From Sceloporus undulatus (Eukaryota; Chordata; Lepidosauria; Squamata; Phrynosomatidae): a stretch of DNA of 64,000 nt. Numbering within the stretch: the first letter of the stretch is position 1; every line of letters begins with the position of its first letter. Below are positions 1 through 12,382 of the stretch, piece by piece. Below the pieces are notes generated by a model. The model was not told the DNA's origin and made no database searches. It saw only the letters and a list, made by a program, of their open reading frames with translations. The DNA lies in NCBI RefSeq assembly GCF_019175285.1, contig NC_056528.1, positions 48,986,353 through 49,050,352 on the forward strand, given 5' to 3'. Made by a program: the position numbers and the translations under genes.

Positions 1-2290
1 CAAAATACAAAACTGAATCCCCAGGAGTGGCTTGAAGACCGTTTCTGGTTTTGAAATATATCTGGTCCATTGATGCAGTAGATAAAGTTGAGCTGGAGTC
101 CTTCACCTGAATCTTGTAGTTGCCCCAACCAGAGAAGATCCATTGAACCAAATAGATTTCCCTGTGGGTTGAGTTATCAATCAATGGTTAATTCAGCTAG
201 TGGATGTGATTTACTTTGGTGTTGACTCACCCTTCAGCCCTTGCTTCAACAGGTCTACTCTAGATGGAGCCCATCAACAGGATCCAGGCCCATGAAAGCT
301 TTTGCCCATCCAGACTTGCTCATCCTCAAAGTACCATGAGATTCTCTGATCATTAGAGGCCACTAACGTTTTAATTACTGTTTTATTCGCCCCTAACCAT
401 GAAAATTGATTCCCTCCTCCTCCCTTCGCCATTTCAGTTACTTTTTGTTTGACCAAGGAGTACAATGGGTTATAATTTAATGTTTTCAAGAGAGACAGAT
501 TCGGCAGAATAAATATTCCCGGGGACTTAATTGCTTTGGCTTGTATCAACAATCTTGACTTTTCCCTTTTATTTGTTTTTCCACTTTTCATCAAGATTAA
601 AAGAGTGTGCTTAATTTTGAATAATTTATCTTTACCTTGGCCACTTTTCCATCTTTCCAGAGTGCCTTCATGATGGTTAAGGAGAGTCCCTTTGGGGACT
701 GGAAGGAAGCCAGGAAAACAAGCCAAGCAAGAGGCAAATGCTTTCTTAGGGGTCATGGCCCCCTGAATTGTTAAGGTTTTAGGGACCACTTCAGCTAAGA
801 GGTGTATCACTGTGTCAAATAAGGGTTGTACTCATATTGGTTAGTTGCAACTAGAGTTGTTGAATGGTGAATCCATTGCAAATCCAACTGACTCAATGCC
901 TAGGATAAACATTAAAACTGAACCCAAGAGTAGTATGATGGAACAGTCCTATCTGATTCCTCTCACAAGCCCAGGGTAAGGCAAGTGAGACCCATATGTG
1001 TCTCCAAGTCCCACATTTGCAACCCCAGATGTCCCCTGGAGACCCCCAAAGTCACACAAGAACCCTGAAAACCACCAACCTATAAAAGGGGGGCAACCCA
1101 CCTATTTTTCAGTTATGTTTTTGGTCCAAGACCCAGCCAAAATGACCTCAAACTTACATTTCCCACCCAAAGTGACCCCAAACTGGCTGCAAACATAGTG
1201 CTTTACATTTCCCAGTCCCAGGACATTACTTTTTGTCAACACCAAACTTGATGGTGGCTCACAAATAATGTATCTTTAGAGGGGTGCATCTTGTCTGGAA
1301 GCCAAACATGTTTTTAGGGGCTTTGTCTTGGTTAGAAGACCAAAGGGATGTTTCCAAGATGGAGTGCATCTTGTTTAAAATGCAAATTCTTAGATGCTCC
1401 AGCAAAACTTTAGAAAAGGGGATTTGGGGGCTGCAAGCAGCCCTTGAGGCACAGAATTAGGAATCCATTTTATAGCAAGGTGTGCGTTTGGGAGGGATAC
1501 CGATGATGGAAGTGTGTCTTTGGGAGGGATGATGAAGAAAGTTGAGCCTGTGCCTAACTGGCTGTTTTACCTGTCGATTCAGCATAAAGCCTGCTTGATC
1601 TTCTGCTGGAGAAGCAATCATCTAATTCAGCCTGTTTGCCAATATTGCTGCTAAATGAAAAACATTGCATCTTTGCTGAACACAGTCATTGGCCTAAAAG
1701 AATCAGCTTTATGCGGGTCTTTCCTGGGCTTACAGTAAAGACACGATTTATCCATTTTCATCGATCTTGAGCCTGCATCCTTTCTGAAGAACGTTAAGAA
1801 GAACCTTGCAGGATTAGTTCCCTAATGCTCCTGCAGGCCAGCACTTTTTGTAAGGTTCCCAGCAACCAGAGGTCACCAACTGGTCCATTGACTATTTCCC
1901 AGTAGCCTTCTCCATGATGCGCCTTCTGGAGTAATGCATACACAGACCTCAATGCATGTTCTTCACATCCCAAGGAAAGTGAAATGTGAAAGCATCTTTC
2001 ACCACTTTTCCTCTCTTGCCAAATTCAGCAAGTCTACTATGTACAGACAGACGCACAGCTGCTTCTCGCTGATATTTTTGTCCCTGATCTTTGTCGGCGC
2101 AAAATCAAATTCAGAAAGGAGAACAGTCAATCCTTCAAAGTCTCCCTTCTCTTTCTGTCCGATTTCCTTACTTTCGGTGAATGGACTGGAAACTGGTGTG
2201 GGTTCTCCATCTCTCTTCCCTTCTCGTTTTCTCCCCCTTTTTGGACTAATCATGCTGAAACACTATACTTGCATGTGAGCATGTACACAC
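1..2290. other. Intergenic, no gene recognised
   Basis: I see no exon, RNA gene or repeat that I can name here. The longest open frame, 274-810 on the minus strand (178 codons), has no recognisable domain, and about one frame of this length is expected by chance in 64 kb. An imperfect direct repeat of a 'TTTGGGAGGGAT' phrase lies at about 1482-1540. The stretch could hold diverged repeats that I do not recognise. Confidence 0.6.
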
Positions 2291-2349
2291 ACACATGCTT
2301 AACTCCAAAAGGTAGTTTACAAACATCTTTTCATGGTCAGAAGTGCTCC

Positions 2350-2472
2350 TCTAACTCCTCCTCATTCTCATTTTCCTCCTTCTTTTCATTCTCCTTCTTT
2401 TCCTTCTTCTTTTTCTCCTCCTTCTCTTCCTTCTCCTCTTTTTTCTCCTTCCTCCTCTTCCTCCTCCTGCTG
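2350..2472. repeat. Polypyrimidine (CTT/TCC) tract
   Basis: This is about 120 bp of almost pure C/T on the plus strand, made of interrupted TTC, TTTC and TCC units. It is low-complexity sequence, and the serine/phenylalanine-rich frames that cross it are artefacts. Confidence 0.85.
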
Positions 2473-2957
2473 TTTGAGTTTGCCCTGCTTAGCAAAAACA
2501 AGCCAACATGGCACTAAACGTGGTTAACTCCAAATATGAAAATGCACAGAATTCACACTGGAAGCAAGAAAGAAGGTGAATCCAAAAAGTCAAGCTTTCC
2601 TAATTCATCTTCTGGATTCACAGAAGTCAATGCCTTTAAATAGGAAACACTGAGTAACCAAACACCCAGCATCCAGAGTCAGCCACCTATAAATCTCATC
2701 TTTTGAGAGTCTTATCACTTGGCACATCTCTCTGTGCTTTTCTGTTTCTTGGGATTCTTGACCTCTGGGATGGCTATGTTTAGCGATTCCTTGTCTTACT
2801 TTTTGGTTATCTGGACTATTGGCTTTGTGTAATGACTTCTGGACCAGATGAAACCTTGCCCCTATGCCTTCGTTCATCTTCCATTAACATCTTGAATGAT
2901 GCCGATAATGAATACTCCACCTTTTCCCCAAGACTAGAACTCAAAGCATCTTCTTCT

Positions 2958-3184
2958 TATTGCTGTTGTTTGCCTTCAAGTTGTTTCCGACTTTTGGGGA
3001 CCCTATGGCCATGGGGTTTTCTTGCCAGGTTTCTTCAGAGGGGGTTTGCCATTGCCATCCTCTGAGGCTGAGAGAGTGTGACTTGCCTAGGGTCACTCAA
3101 TGGGTTTTCATGGCTGAGCCAGGATCCAAACCCTGGTCTCCAGAGTAATAGTCCAATGCTCAAACCACTGTGCCAAAATGGCTC
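2958..3184 (-). repeat. tRNA-derived SINE with BovB-like tail
   Basis: Read on the minus strand it has a tRNA-like head with a B-box-like segment (GGTTTGGATCC), the conserved middle containing 'CTCAGCCTCAGAGGATGGC', and a tail with 'AGTCGGAAACAACTTGAAGGC'. At least ten better or worse copies of the same family occur in the window. The tail resembles that of RTE/BovB LINEs, the known mobilising partner of squamate SINEs. Confidence 0.8.
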
Positions 3185-4091
3185 ACACCAAAGCATCTTA
3201 AACACTTAAGATGACAACTAACAACATACAAGAAATCACAACAGAACACTCTTGTCAATGTCTGGATGCACAACTTTGCAATTCTCTAACAGGGTTTCAT
3301 GGCATTTTGGCAACGTAGCTTCAGATTTGCAACGTTACAAAACACAGACCCTGATCTAGAATCTCAGCCAATGGTTTTTCATTCCTTGTGGTTTTATACG
3401 GATAAGTAAAAGATACCAATCAAGAAACCATCTTCTCAATGACAAGATTCACTTCTTCTGATTTAAGGAACTCTCCTAGTTGATGAATTTTGGAATCATT
3501 TCTTCCCAAAGTTGAAAGGGAAAAGATTTGGGAGGCGAGCGCTTTGCTTTCCCCACCCATTCTTCTGATCTCATTAAAATACACAAAATCTCCTCTTCTG
3601 CCTAATGAAGGGCCGCTTTTCCTCCGCTGAGATAAAAGACATTTCCTAAAGCTTCGGCTGCAGATGTAATTGACTTCTCTGCCGGTTTTTAAGGGTTGAC
3701 CTCCTTTCCTCGTTCGCCAAATTGATAGATGGGCAAAAGAAACGAAAAGTCCAAACTGTTATACTTTGACCTCGTCCAGGTTGAGACGAACTATGGATAA
3801 GGACAGAAATTGGAGGCGAAAGCACCAGAGTGGGTTTGTTAAGGGACAGCGGAGTGGAAATCTGAAACCAACAAGGAGGAGAATGCTACTATTAAGGCCA
3901 AAAGAAGAAGAAGGTATGACATGAGAAAATAACAAGGGGCCTTCTTCAACACGAAATTGAGAAATGACCTGCAAAAGTGGGTAGCTTTTTCAGATGACGT
4001 TGGCCTCAATGACAAATAACACATAATAATGTTGTTGTTGTTGTTGTTGTTATTGTTGTTATTCCCCAAAGTCAAAAGGAGTGTGTTTTGT
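3185..4091. other. Intergenic, apparently single copy
   Basis: This AT-rich sequence has no exon that I can support and no recognised repeat apart from a (TTG)n run at 4030-4062. The stretch 3560-3760 is even in composition and repeat-free. Confidence 0.5.
4030..4062. repeat. (TTG)n microsatellite
   Basis: About ten tandem TTG units with one TTA interruption. Confidence 0.9.
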
Positions 4092-4532
4092 CATTTTACT
4101 TAATAAGGCCAATCCAAATTTGCCTCCTAATGAACGCCATGCAAACGATGCTGCCTATGTTCATATCTCCCCTATTCAGATTAATGTCGCGTTATTTCTC
4201 ATTGACGTCGTTGTCGTCTGAAAAACAACCTGCAAAAGTGTGTTTTAAAATCCCGTTTCTGCACAGGATTTAACCAATTTGCCTCCAGTTTGTGTCCGTG
4301 TGATAAAGTCCTTCCTGGGTTCTTTTCGCCCATTGCAGTCACTCCATCCTAATATTGTAGCCTAGCCTTTGAATTTAACAGCACCAACGTCGCCGCATTT
4401 GCTCTAACAGTTTAATTGCCGCACATTCATAATTAGGGTTGTTATGGAATAAGGGGGATATGAACATAGGCAGCATCATTTGCATGGCATTCGTTAGGAG
4501 GAAAATTGGGATTGGCCTTATTAAGTAAAATG
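4092..4532. mobile_element. Inverted-repeat element, about 86-bp arms
   Basis: The left arm (4092-4177) and the reverse complement of the right arm (4447-4532) match over their whole length with a few differences. Outer ends read 'CATTTTACTTAATAAGGCC' and its complement. The central 270 bp is not palindromic. This looks like a non-autonomous DNA transposon or foldback element. I see no clear target-site duplication and cannot name the family. Confidence 0.65.
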
Positions 4533-4705
4533 TTAATGAACGCAATGCTGGCGTCCTTCAGCCTAATGAACGGTAATTAATGGTAACCTTCTCCTTTAAA
4601 GCACCTTTGTGTGTACATAGCCTGAGATCATCTTCGTCCAATTGCATAGCATAACATTATGCCAACTAAAGTTACTGGGTCGCACACATTCTCTTATCAC
4701 ACAAC

Positions 4706-5017
4706 GGAGTTTATAGCACTGGGGCTGGTTTTGGCATTAAAGAGAGATTAAAGCGCATTTAAAGCATCCTGCAAACGAAGTGGAAATGGTGAATAACTGC
4801 GTGAATAATGATTGCACGCAATTGCGCAAATAAAGTGATATTGGAAATGCAATGTTGCTGAAATCATGAAAGTAAAAATATGCGCATTAATGCTTCTTTG
4901 TGACCACTTTAATGGTGGGCTTTGTGCAACGTCATGTGAAATTGTTACGTGTAATTGTGCAGTTTTTCCTGGATATTCAAGTGATAAACTCCCGATCTTC
5001 TTCGCGTGATAAACTCC
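4706..5017. mobile_element. MITE, GGAGTTTATCACAC family, full length
   Basis: The terminal inverted repeats read GGAGTTTATAGCAC on the left and GGAGTTTATCACGC on the reversed right end. The interior shares long phrases with copies at 29067-29325, 31405-31649 and 37765-38067, including 'AAAGCGCATTTAAAGCATCC' and 'TTAATGCTTCTTTGTGACC'. The 160-codon minus-strand frame across it is not coding. No target-site duplication is obvious. Confidence 0.75.
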
Positions 5018-5915
5018 AACAAGTAATCCATCACTAAAGAGCCCACTTAGAGAAAATCCTGGGTCGGGACCTTTTCCAATGTTGTTCTCTTCCAACGTTA
5101 TTGGAAAGTAGTCAATATCCTTCAAGTTATGATTGTGAAATAACTCTTTACTTTCCCATTTTGCAAAAATTGCCAAATGTTGCTTTAAACATCTGAGCTC
5201 TTTAAGCCGTGGGGCTATGAAACAAAACACACCCTTCTATCTTCTTCAACATTGGCACAACAAGAGCACACAAAGCAGTATTTTGAGCCATGTGGTGTTG
5301 TTCCTCCACCGTTTAGTAAGTTCATATGCCCCCTAATTAGAAAAGTCAAGTCCTAACACAAGTGGAACGTGTCCTTGTTGAGTTACGCTTGCCCTGCAAC
5401 TCGGTTGTAGCTGCATTATTGGAAAGAGGAATTTGTTAATCATTAATTGTTTAATTATTGTTTGAGACAAGTTACTTCCAAACGCTGGTTCAACCGGAGC
5501 AGTTTTTTTGAGGGGGAGGCAGAATTTCCCATTGGAAATACCTGGGCCGTTTGCTTTATTCTCACCATGATCTCCATCCCGAAGCTGGCCTTTAGCCAAA
5601 GGCACGGTAATGCTATTGATATTTTTGTAATTGGAGGATGCTAATCTGGCCCGCATCCTGCATAACTAAATGGGATTTATTCTGGGTGCCGGAATGGATG
5701 CGTGGTGCAAGTCTCTCTCTTTTTTGTAACCTTTGCAAAGTCAATTTGCTGCTTTTGCAATAAAATGAAATAAAACAAAACCTTAAGCTTTCTATTGTTC
5801 CGCAGTACATCCAGCGCCGCACCTGTCACAGAGGAGAAGAGCTCAGCGGCAGAGAGCATGCTTTGCATGCACAAGGTCCCAGGTGAAATGGAGCCGAGGT
5901 ACAGACTAGGAGGAG
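5018..5915. other. Intergenic, apparently single copy
   Basis: No gene or nameable repeat was found. The part 5330-5650 is AT-rich with several TAAT/ATTA words and is not repetitive within the window. Confidence 0.5.
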
Positions 5916-5998
5916 AGCCAGCATGGTGCAGAGATTTGAGCATTGGATGACAACTCTGGAGGCCAGGGTTCGAATCTCTGCTCAGCCATTGAAACCTA
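5916..5998 (+). repeat. tRNA-derived SINE, 5' part only
   Basis: It begins with 'GAGCCAGCATGGTGCAGAG' and includes a clear B box, GGTTCGAATC, then stops after about 80 bp. It is the same family as the copy at 30826-31040. Confidence 0.8.
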
Positions 5999-6171
5999 CA
6001 TTGAAACCCTTGGCTTATATCCAGATTATAATTCCATCAGTTCTTCTTCTCCTTATCATATTATAGTGAGATTGTATTATCATATTACGTCTACATTCAT
6101 TGATATTTATATCATATGACTCATATTTACCTTTTACATATAGCACAAATATTTATTCTAAAACAAAAGCC

Positions 6172-6540
6172 TTATGGGGCTGTATAGAGCAGCCTATAAG
6201 GCTGGCCTGGGGGTGGGGCTGGGGTGTGGCGTCCACAAAACGCATGCTCCGACTCCGTCCCCAGGCTGGCGTGACACCACGTCCCACACCACATGGCACA
6301 TGGCATCACAAGGCTCATCTGGCACTGCATTTACATAACACAGCATCAAAGGAGTGCAGAAAAGTTGCACACCAGCAGCTATGATGCCCTTTCCGTGGTG
6401 CAGAAAGGAGCTGCTTTTTTGCAGCTCCTGTTTGCACCACAGAAAAGCAAGATCGGGGCTGCGGCGTGTGGTTGCCGCGGCCCCGATTCAGCACAGATAG
6501 ATAGAGGTGGCTGTAGGCCACTTCTTAGGTACAGTCTGTA
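6172..6540. mobile_element. MITE with GGGGCTGTATAG-type ends
   Basis: The left end 'TTATGGGGCTGTATAGAGC' and the degraded right end 'GGTACAGTCTGTA' match in inverted sense the ends of the element at 16764-17102. Both share an interior phrase around 'GTGGTTGCC' and 'AGCTCCT'. It is a non-autonomous DNA transposon, probably the same family as 16764-17102. Confidence 0.55.
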
Positions 6541-8637
6541 TTATAACTGTATATTAAACTTCCATGTGCATTTTCTTTCAGAAAAACTATCAATGCCTCC
6601 CATTCCTTTTTTCTGGTGTCCCCACAATCTTCCCCTTAAAAGCTTATCTGCTGCTATACAATCTAACAGTTCCTAAAGCCAATCCCTACTCCCTGGGCAT
6701 GCTCTCTTTTTCCATTTGGCTGCATAGACCATGCGAGCAGCTGTGGCCATAGAGAATAAAAGTGTGCCATATTTTCATTCTAATAATGAACGATTATACT
6801 GGATATCTTGAGTCTCCGCAGTCTGTTCTGGTGGAGTGGAAAGAGATGCATGATCCACCTTTTCTTGGATGTTGAGAGGCATTACGAGGAGTAAATATGG
6901 GAAGGAGTAACACACCTTTGGCACAAAGGACTTGGTTTGAGGCTGTTTGCTGTGTCCGCTGGCTTGTTTCGTAACCCAAACCTGTTGAGTTTCTGTATGC
7001 CCAAGAAAAAAATGCTCAGCACCACCAAAGAAAAGGAACATTTTGGCAATTACAGAAGCTTAGCTTAGTATGATGAGGGGTAATTATTGTCAGCCTTCGT
7101 TCTTTTCCCCATCCCTCTCTCTCAGCGTGTGGACGCAACCCTGAATGGTGTTTTGTTCCCCTCAAAAAGCTCCCTTTATAATTTTGGTATTACGTTGATA
7201 AATGCCGGTAATGAAACGGCATGCGCTTTATTTGCCGGCGTTCATGCTCCACTCCTGTCTGATGGTTTAATGTCAATGTATAATTTCTTCCCCCTCGTTC
7301 CCGGCAAACGTTTCAAAAGATTTGGGAAGCTCAAGCTGTTCTCTTCTTTTTTTCTTTTTCCCCTTCCTTTTTTCCATCCTTTTTTATTAAGAAAAAAGCA
7401 AAAAAAGCTGCAACCCTGAATGATCTTTTTGGCTTCTTTGTCACCTTTGCCTTTTGTCTTTCCCTCCAGAAAGTCACCAAGGCAATGACTAATGGCATCG
7501 TTTCGCAGCGGTGGGCCTTCGAAAGTGGACCCCTCCTTTTCTCTGCCGCTGTTCCGTTTATTTTCAAGCCGTGGATTTTAATCCATGGATATGCATCTGC
7601 GCATGTTTACTCAGTATTCAGCATCACATTGCTTTAGGTTTACTCCCAAGTAAGTAGTTTGCAATTGGCTGCAGGCTTTTGCAATGGACTGCAGGCCCCA
7701 TCTAAAGTGTTCCATGAATGCAGCCTGGCTTTGCTGAACATCTTTATGGTAAGGGACCAAATATTATTTGAACGGAGAGACAAGGATCACTATGGAAACA
7801 GGGAGTAATCAAAAGAACGCACATGGTTCCTTCATTTTTTCCCCATGAAAGCAAGTTATGGATATTGGAGCAAACAGGAAGAGTCTCGGCAGGAGTAAAA
7901 TGGATGCACATGGGCCAAATCATCGCATTCCTGGAACGTTGGATCCCTTATGGCATAAGGGAACTTGCATTATGACACCAACAGGATTCCAGCCTTTATC
8001 GCATCCATACAGAACTTTCCTTCGCAGAAGATGCAAGAGCATCCCTTTGTCCCCCTGCGGAGACTTTCTCAACGGGGGTCTCTTCCTGCAGTCCCTCCAA
8101 AGCAAGACGAAAGAGAAAACAGGAGATATGGTTGTCTTCTCATTATAGAGGACTCCATGATATTTTGGAACATTTTGTCAAGGAGGTGTTAAATCCCCAA
8201 ATTGCAAACTCATAAAACCAGTTGCCATTTCAAAAACAGCAAAAACAGAAAAGAATAAGTTTACATGTCCAGGGGACATCATTTCCCTTTTTCCTGGGGA
8301 GGAAGATGAGTGCAAAAGTCTACCCCCAAAGAACTTGTCGATCGGAACCAGAAAGCCCACCTCACTATGGGAATTTTTGGCTTCACCGTGGTAAATGGTG
8401 GTTCCCATGTCCCTGGATCTGTGGGTTTTAGACCAAATTTTAAAGAAGGTACTCAAAGGATGGGACCTGTCTTGGTGATCAGGTTCACCTCCTTGCAGAT
8501 CTCTTGTGAGGTTTACTCACAACCAAAGTGCTCTGCGTGACTGCGTTTGTATAAACATTGGAGGTGTGAGCTTTACCTTGCACTTCTTAAAGAGGCCTCT
8601 AGTGCAGTTTGCTACTGTTGTTTTAGAGAGAGGTAAA
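6541..8637. other. Intergenic, no gene recognised
   Basis: No exon or nameable repeat is seen. The part 7085-7330 is non-repetitive with many palindromic TAAT/CGGTAATG-like words and could be a conserved noncoding element, but I cannot test conservation. Confidence 0.45.
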
Positions 8638-8850
8638 GTACCAGATCCCAGCTGGTCTTAAAAGCTAGGCAGAGTCAGCCCTGGTTAGTATTTGGATGGG
8701 AGATTCCAATGGATATCAGGGGCTGTAGGCTAAATTTCATAGGAAGGACCTGGCAAAAACCACCTCTGAGTCTTCCATGCCCAAGAAAACCCCAAGAAAT
8801 TCATGGGACCACTATAAGTTAATAGATATCTTGAAGGCACATAACCACAC
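8638..8850 (+). repeat. 5S rRNA-derived SINE with BovB-like tail
   Basis: The head contains the 5S rRNA core ('GGTTAGTATTTGGATGGGAGA' and 'GGGGCTGTAGGCT'), matching the 3' half of vertebrate 5S rRNA. The body contains 'GGCAAAAACCACCTCTGAGT' and the tail 'TCTTGAAGGCACATAACCACAC'. It is not a functional 5S gene because the 5S 5' half is diverged and the sequence continues into a SINE body. Confidence 0.8.
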
Positions 8851-9030
8851 ATGCATGAATGCAGGATACCAGGCACAAGCCACCTAGAACCATAGTCATA
8901 GAGTCATGCCCAAGGAAAGCCCATGAAGTCCATGGGACCACTATAAGTCAACAGATGTCTTGAAGGTACACACAAATGCATACATGAATGCAGGATACCA
9001 GGCACAAGCCACCTAGAAGCATAGAGTCAT
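8776..9030 (+). repeat. 129-bp tandem duplication of a SINE 3' end
   Basis: The segment starting 'CATGCCCAAG' at 8776 recurs at 8905. Both units carry the SINE tail plus about 50 bp of non-SINE flank ('GAATGCAGGATACCAGGCAC'). The duplication therefore happened after SINE insertion. Confidence 0.85.
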
Positions 9031-9063
9031 ACAATCATAGAGTGGGACTCCATCGAGGCTAAC

Positions 9064-9194
9064 CAGCGATTCCCAAACTTTGCTCTTCCAGGGGTTTTGG
9101 ACTTCAACTCCCAGAAGCCCCAGACATCCTGGCCAACAGTTAGGAATTCTGGGAGCTGAAGTCCAAAACATCTGGAGGACCAAGGTTTAGGAAT
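9064..9194. mobile_element. Palindromic hAT-like MITE
   Basis: It starts CAGCGATTCCCAAACTTTG and ends with the inverted counterpart. The arms contain 'TTTTGGACTTCAACTCCCAG' and its complement. Related copies lie at 47044-47212 and 59364-59449. The CAG ends and TTCCCAA motif suggest hAT. Confidence 0.7.
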
Positions 9195-10445
9195 ATATAT
9201 ATTTAAGTGAATATATTAATACAATTCCCCCATATTTCCAAATGACAGAGACACAAATCTCTGAAACAAGGGACCTTAAAAGAGCTTAAAACTCAGGCCA
9301 GCTCATATAGAGAGGTACGGTCTTTTGGATAGTCTGAAACCTGAGCCATGTAGGGCTGTGTAAAGTCCCCAAAGGATGCTGGCCTTAGACTATAACACCC
9401 AGAATCCCCCCTATTGCAACTTCTATAGTAGGTGAGAACTGCAATGCAAATGATAACCTTTACCAGGCTCTGCTACATAGACATATATAGAGGATTGTAG
9501 TTGAAAGAGAAGAGTACCTAAGAGGGCCTTGGCATGACATGGTCTTGAAAGAAGTGGTCCTACAGAAATGATGGATAGATGGACGGACATCGGATAGAAA
9601 ACCGGCCTATAATGATGTGACATTGGGTCCGAAAGAGTTAAATGGACAGAGAAGCATGTGTTCCTCCTCACTAACCTCTCTCCAAAGGCATTGGAGATAA
9701 GTGCCTCCTGGAAGGAAGAGATAAGAAGCAGAAACAAGCAAAGGAGATATATCAGATGGAAGGGGAAGAAAATGAATTAAACAGTTACGAGGCTTAATAA
9801 AAAGTCCAGGGTCCTCATTTCATCTGTAAATGTAAAGCATGGTTTTGAAGCTTGGGTTTTTTTTCTGAAATGCATAAAATATTAAAGATGTTTTCTATGA
9901 AATTAATAGCTCATAAAACAGTTAGTCAAATGGTTTGAAGTCATCTTTCCTTTTCAAAGATGGGGTTTTTTCTCTCCCCAGCTTTATCAATTTGGATAGT
10001 ATCGTTCTTCTACTGGAATCCTCCAAGCTCAGGAAGTTGTTATTATATTTGTAAAGTATTTAGTTACAACTATGGTCTTTCATTCGGTTGGATTGTCCCA
10101 ACTAGAGCAGACCCACTGAGTCCATTGCTGAGAGGTAAGGAAACTTAAATAAAGGGTCAATGGGTCTATGGTCGTTGGGTCTAAAAATATAGACTACAGT
10201 CACCCCTACAAGTCTGCTGACTTGAGATCCATGAACATGAAAATCTGCAGAGAGGCGATTGCCATTAAACTCAATGAGGTGCACACCCATGGCGCGCACT
10301 CCGCATACATGTGCCCATTCAAGCCTATGGGGCTTGAATATGCATGAATTTTGGAACTTGCAAGGGGTCCGGAATGGATCCCCCACGAGTTCCAAGGGGC
10401 AAGTATATAATGATAGAATTATATTCTATATTTTAGACCCAACTA
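9195..10445. other. Intergenic, no gene recognised
   Basis: No exon was found. The part 9305-9360 contains 'CCTGAGCCATGTAGGGCTG', a phrase I associate with a CR1/L2-type LINE 3' region (weak call). The rest is unassigned. Confidence 0.45.
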
Positions 10446-10665
10446 CAGCATGGTGTAGTGGTTTGCGTGTTGGACTACAACTCTGGAGACCAGGGTTCAG
10501 TTCCTAGCGTGACCACAAAGCCTACTTTGGGCGAGTCACACTTTCTCAGCCTCAGGGGAAGGCAATGTCAAGCCTCCTCTGAGCAAACCTTGCCAAGAAA
10601 ACCCCATGACAGGTTCTCCTTAGGGTCGCCATAAGTCGGAAACAACTCGAAGGCACACATTACGT
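10446..10665 (+). repeat. tRNA-derived SINE, near full length
   Basis: The head is 'AGCATGGTGTAGTGGTTTGC', followed by 'GACCAGGGTTCAGTTCC' (B-box region), the middle 'CTCAGCCTCAGGGGAAGGCA' and the tail 'GGGTCGCCATAAGTCGGAAA' with 'GAAGGCACACATTAC'. The order of parts is as in the other copies. Confidence 0.88.
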
Positions 10666-12261
10666 ACACAATATGTTCACTTGGGAAAGAATGTGTCTTG
10701 GCAATGATTACGTTGCGGAGTTTCTTGTGTTATAGCGGGCAGTACTAGGCAGAGCCCTTTTCAAGTTGAGAAAAAAATGGGTATTTTCAACACACAACTG
10801 CATATATGTATACACACACACACAAGATGAAGGTAATATCTGTTTGAAGCAGCTCAGAGACTAGCAGCCCAGATGAGTCCTGGCGAAGACAGACTGGCAA
10901 ACAGTTGACAGGGCAGAGGGTCAAAGGGGCAAATAAATGCAATTTACTGTATCCCTGGAGCCGCAGTTGATCAGGTCAAGTTGTCATCAGCTTGGCTAAC
11001 TCTACTGAAGTCCCTGGAGTTAAGCCAGCAGAGAATTGGGGCTGTGCCATAAATATATGATGCCCTGGACACTGTTTTGCCCCGCTTACCCTGCCCACCC
11101 ACAGAGAGAGAGAGAGACATAGCTTCCCCGTGTTTTCCATCATATCAAACCTCCTCTTGCTTCTCTTTGTGTTATGAAATTGCACTGGCCGCTCAGCTGG
11201 AACCCTGTTTGATTTATGGGCTGCAAATGATTGGCAGTTCATAAATGTGCCTTGACAATATCATATATTCTGGGGACGGCCCCTATTATTTTGGGTGGGT
11301 CTCCGGAGTCTTTAGTTGAGTAATGGGAGACAGGTCATTAGAGAAAGCTTTGTGACCAACTTTAATGCAACTTGGACATCTCCAGGACATTTCAACCTTC
11401 TGTCCAGGAGGAATTTCAAAACGTCCTCCATTTTGAGCATGACTAAGAAGCACGAATTCACATTTAGATGAGTGCCTTTAGCTTTTATTTGGAAATGTGC
11501 TACGTTTTTCCTGCATGTCCAACATCTTTTAAAAATCCACAGTAATAAGAAAGTGGCTCCACGTCAGGGAATCTACACTAGATATATTGGTAGGATCTGT
11601 CTGAAATGCCCAACACTGTCCCCAAAAGAAGTCCAGCACCTTGGACAATTCACTCAGACATTAGAAACACCAGCCGCCACTGGGCAGTGGTATAACAAAA
11701 AACCCTCAATGTTGGTTAGCCCCTTAAATCCTGGTAATTGTACACTGACCCGATGGTTCTCCCGCGAGAACAATTTGCACAATTTCAGCGGCTAGATGTT
11801 AGCAACGCCATCCATTTCACTCTGAGGCCTTTCACCCCCCAAACATATGCTGAATGGTTTCCTGAAACCGGTTGTGTATTTTAAGCCATAATTAGCTCAG
11901 GGAGCCAAGATGCTCATTTCCAGGATCTTAATAAGTGCAAATTCAAGCCCGTCCTGCAACAGACAGAGAAAACACCCTGGGCTTTGGATGGCATTCGTGT
12001 GCCAAAAAATAAACACAAGAACCAGCATGTTACCTGTCCTTCTTCCATTCCTCCCACTACTCTGTCCAAGTTCACAAATAAGGGGAATAAGCCTATATCA
12101 TAGATGTTGTTAAGAATATTTAACTACAGGGGTGCCACTAGAGGAGTGCAGAGGGGTGGAAATGAACACCTTGTTGGGTAGTTGCTCACCATCCGTCCCA
12201 AGACACTTCCTGGATGCTCCCTTCTGCCATCCATCAGATGCAGCCACTGGCGAAGATGGAG
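10666..12261. other. Intergenic, no gene; one dispersed repeat
   Basis: No exon was found. A short GA run lies at about 11101-11116. The part 11390-11515 is a dispersed repeat whose second copy is at 31766-31895; the shared phrase is 'CCTCCATTTTGAGCATGACT'. Confidence 0.5.
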
Positions 12262-12382
12262 GAGCCCTTGTGGCACAGTTGTTAAATGCCTGTCCTGTAG
12301 TCACTTACTCACAAACCACAAGGTTGCAAGTTCAATACCAGCCAAAGGCTCAAGCTCGACTCAGCCAAGCATACTTCTGAGG
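12262..12382 (+). repeat. Sauria-type tRNA SINE, 5' part
   Basis: The head 'GAGCCCTTGTGGCACAGTTG', with 'TTAAATGCCTGTCCTG' and 'CCACAAGGTTGCAAGTTCAA', matches the head I remember for the second lizard SINE lineage, different from the family at 10446. It is truncated after about 120 bp. Confidence 0.65.

Noticed and set aside
274-810. 178-codon open frame on the minus strand
   Set aside because: No domain, no codon or composition signal, no splice context; one such frame is expected by chance in a window of this size.
4748-5230. 160-codon minus-strand frame
   Set aside because: Lies mostly in a MITE whose other copies do not keep the frame open.
8638-8740. 5S rRNA gene
   Set aside because: Only the internal 5S-like part is present and it continues into a SINE body, so it is a 5S-derived SINE.
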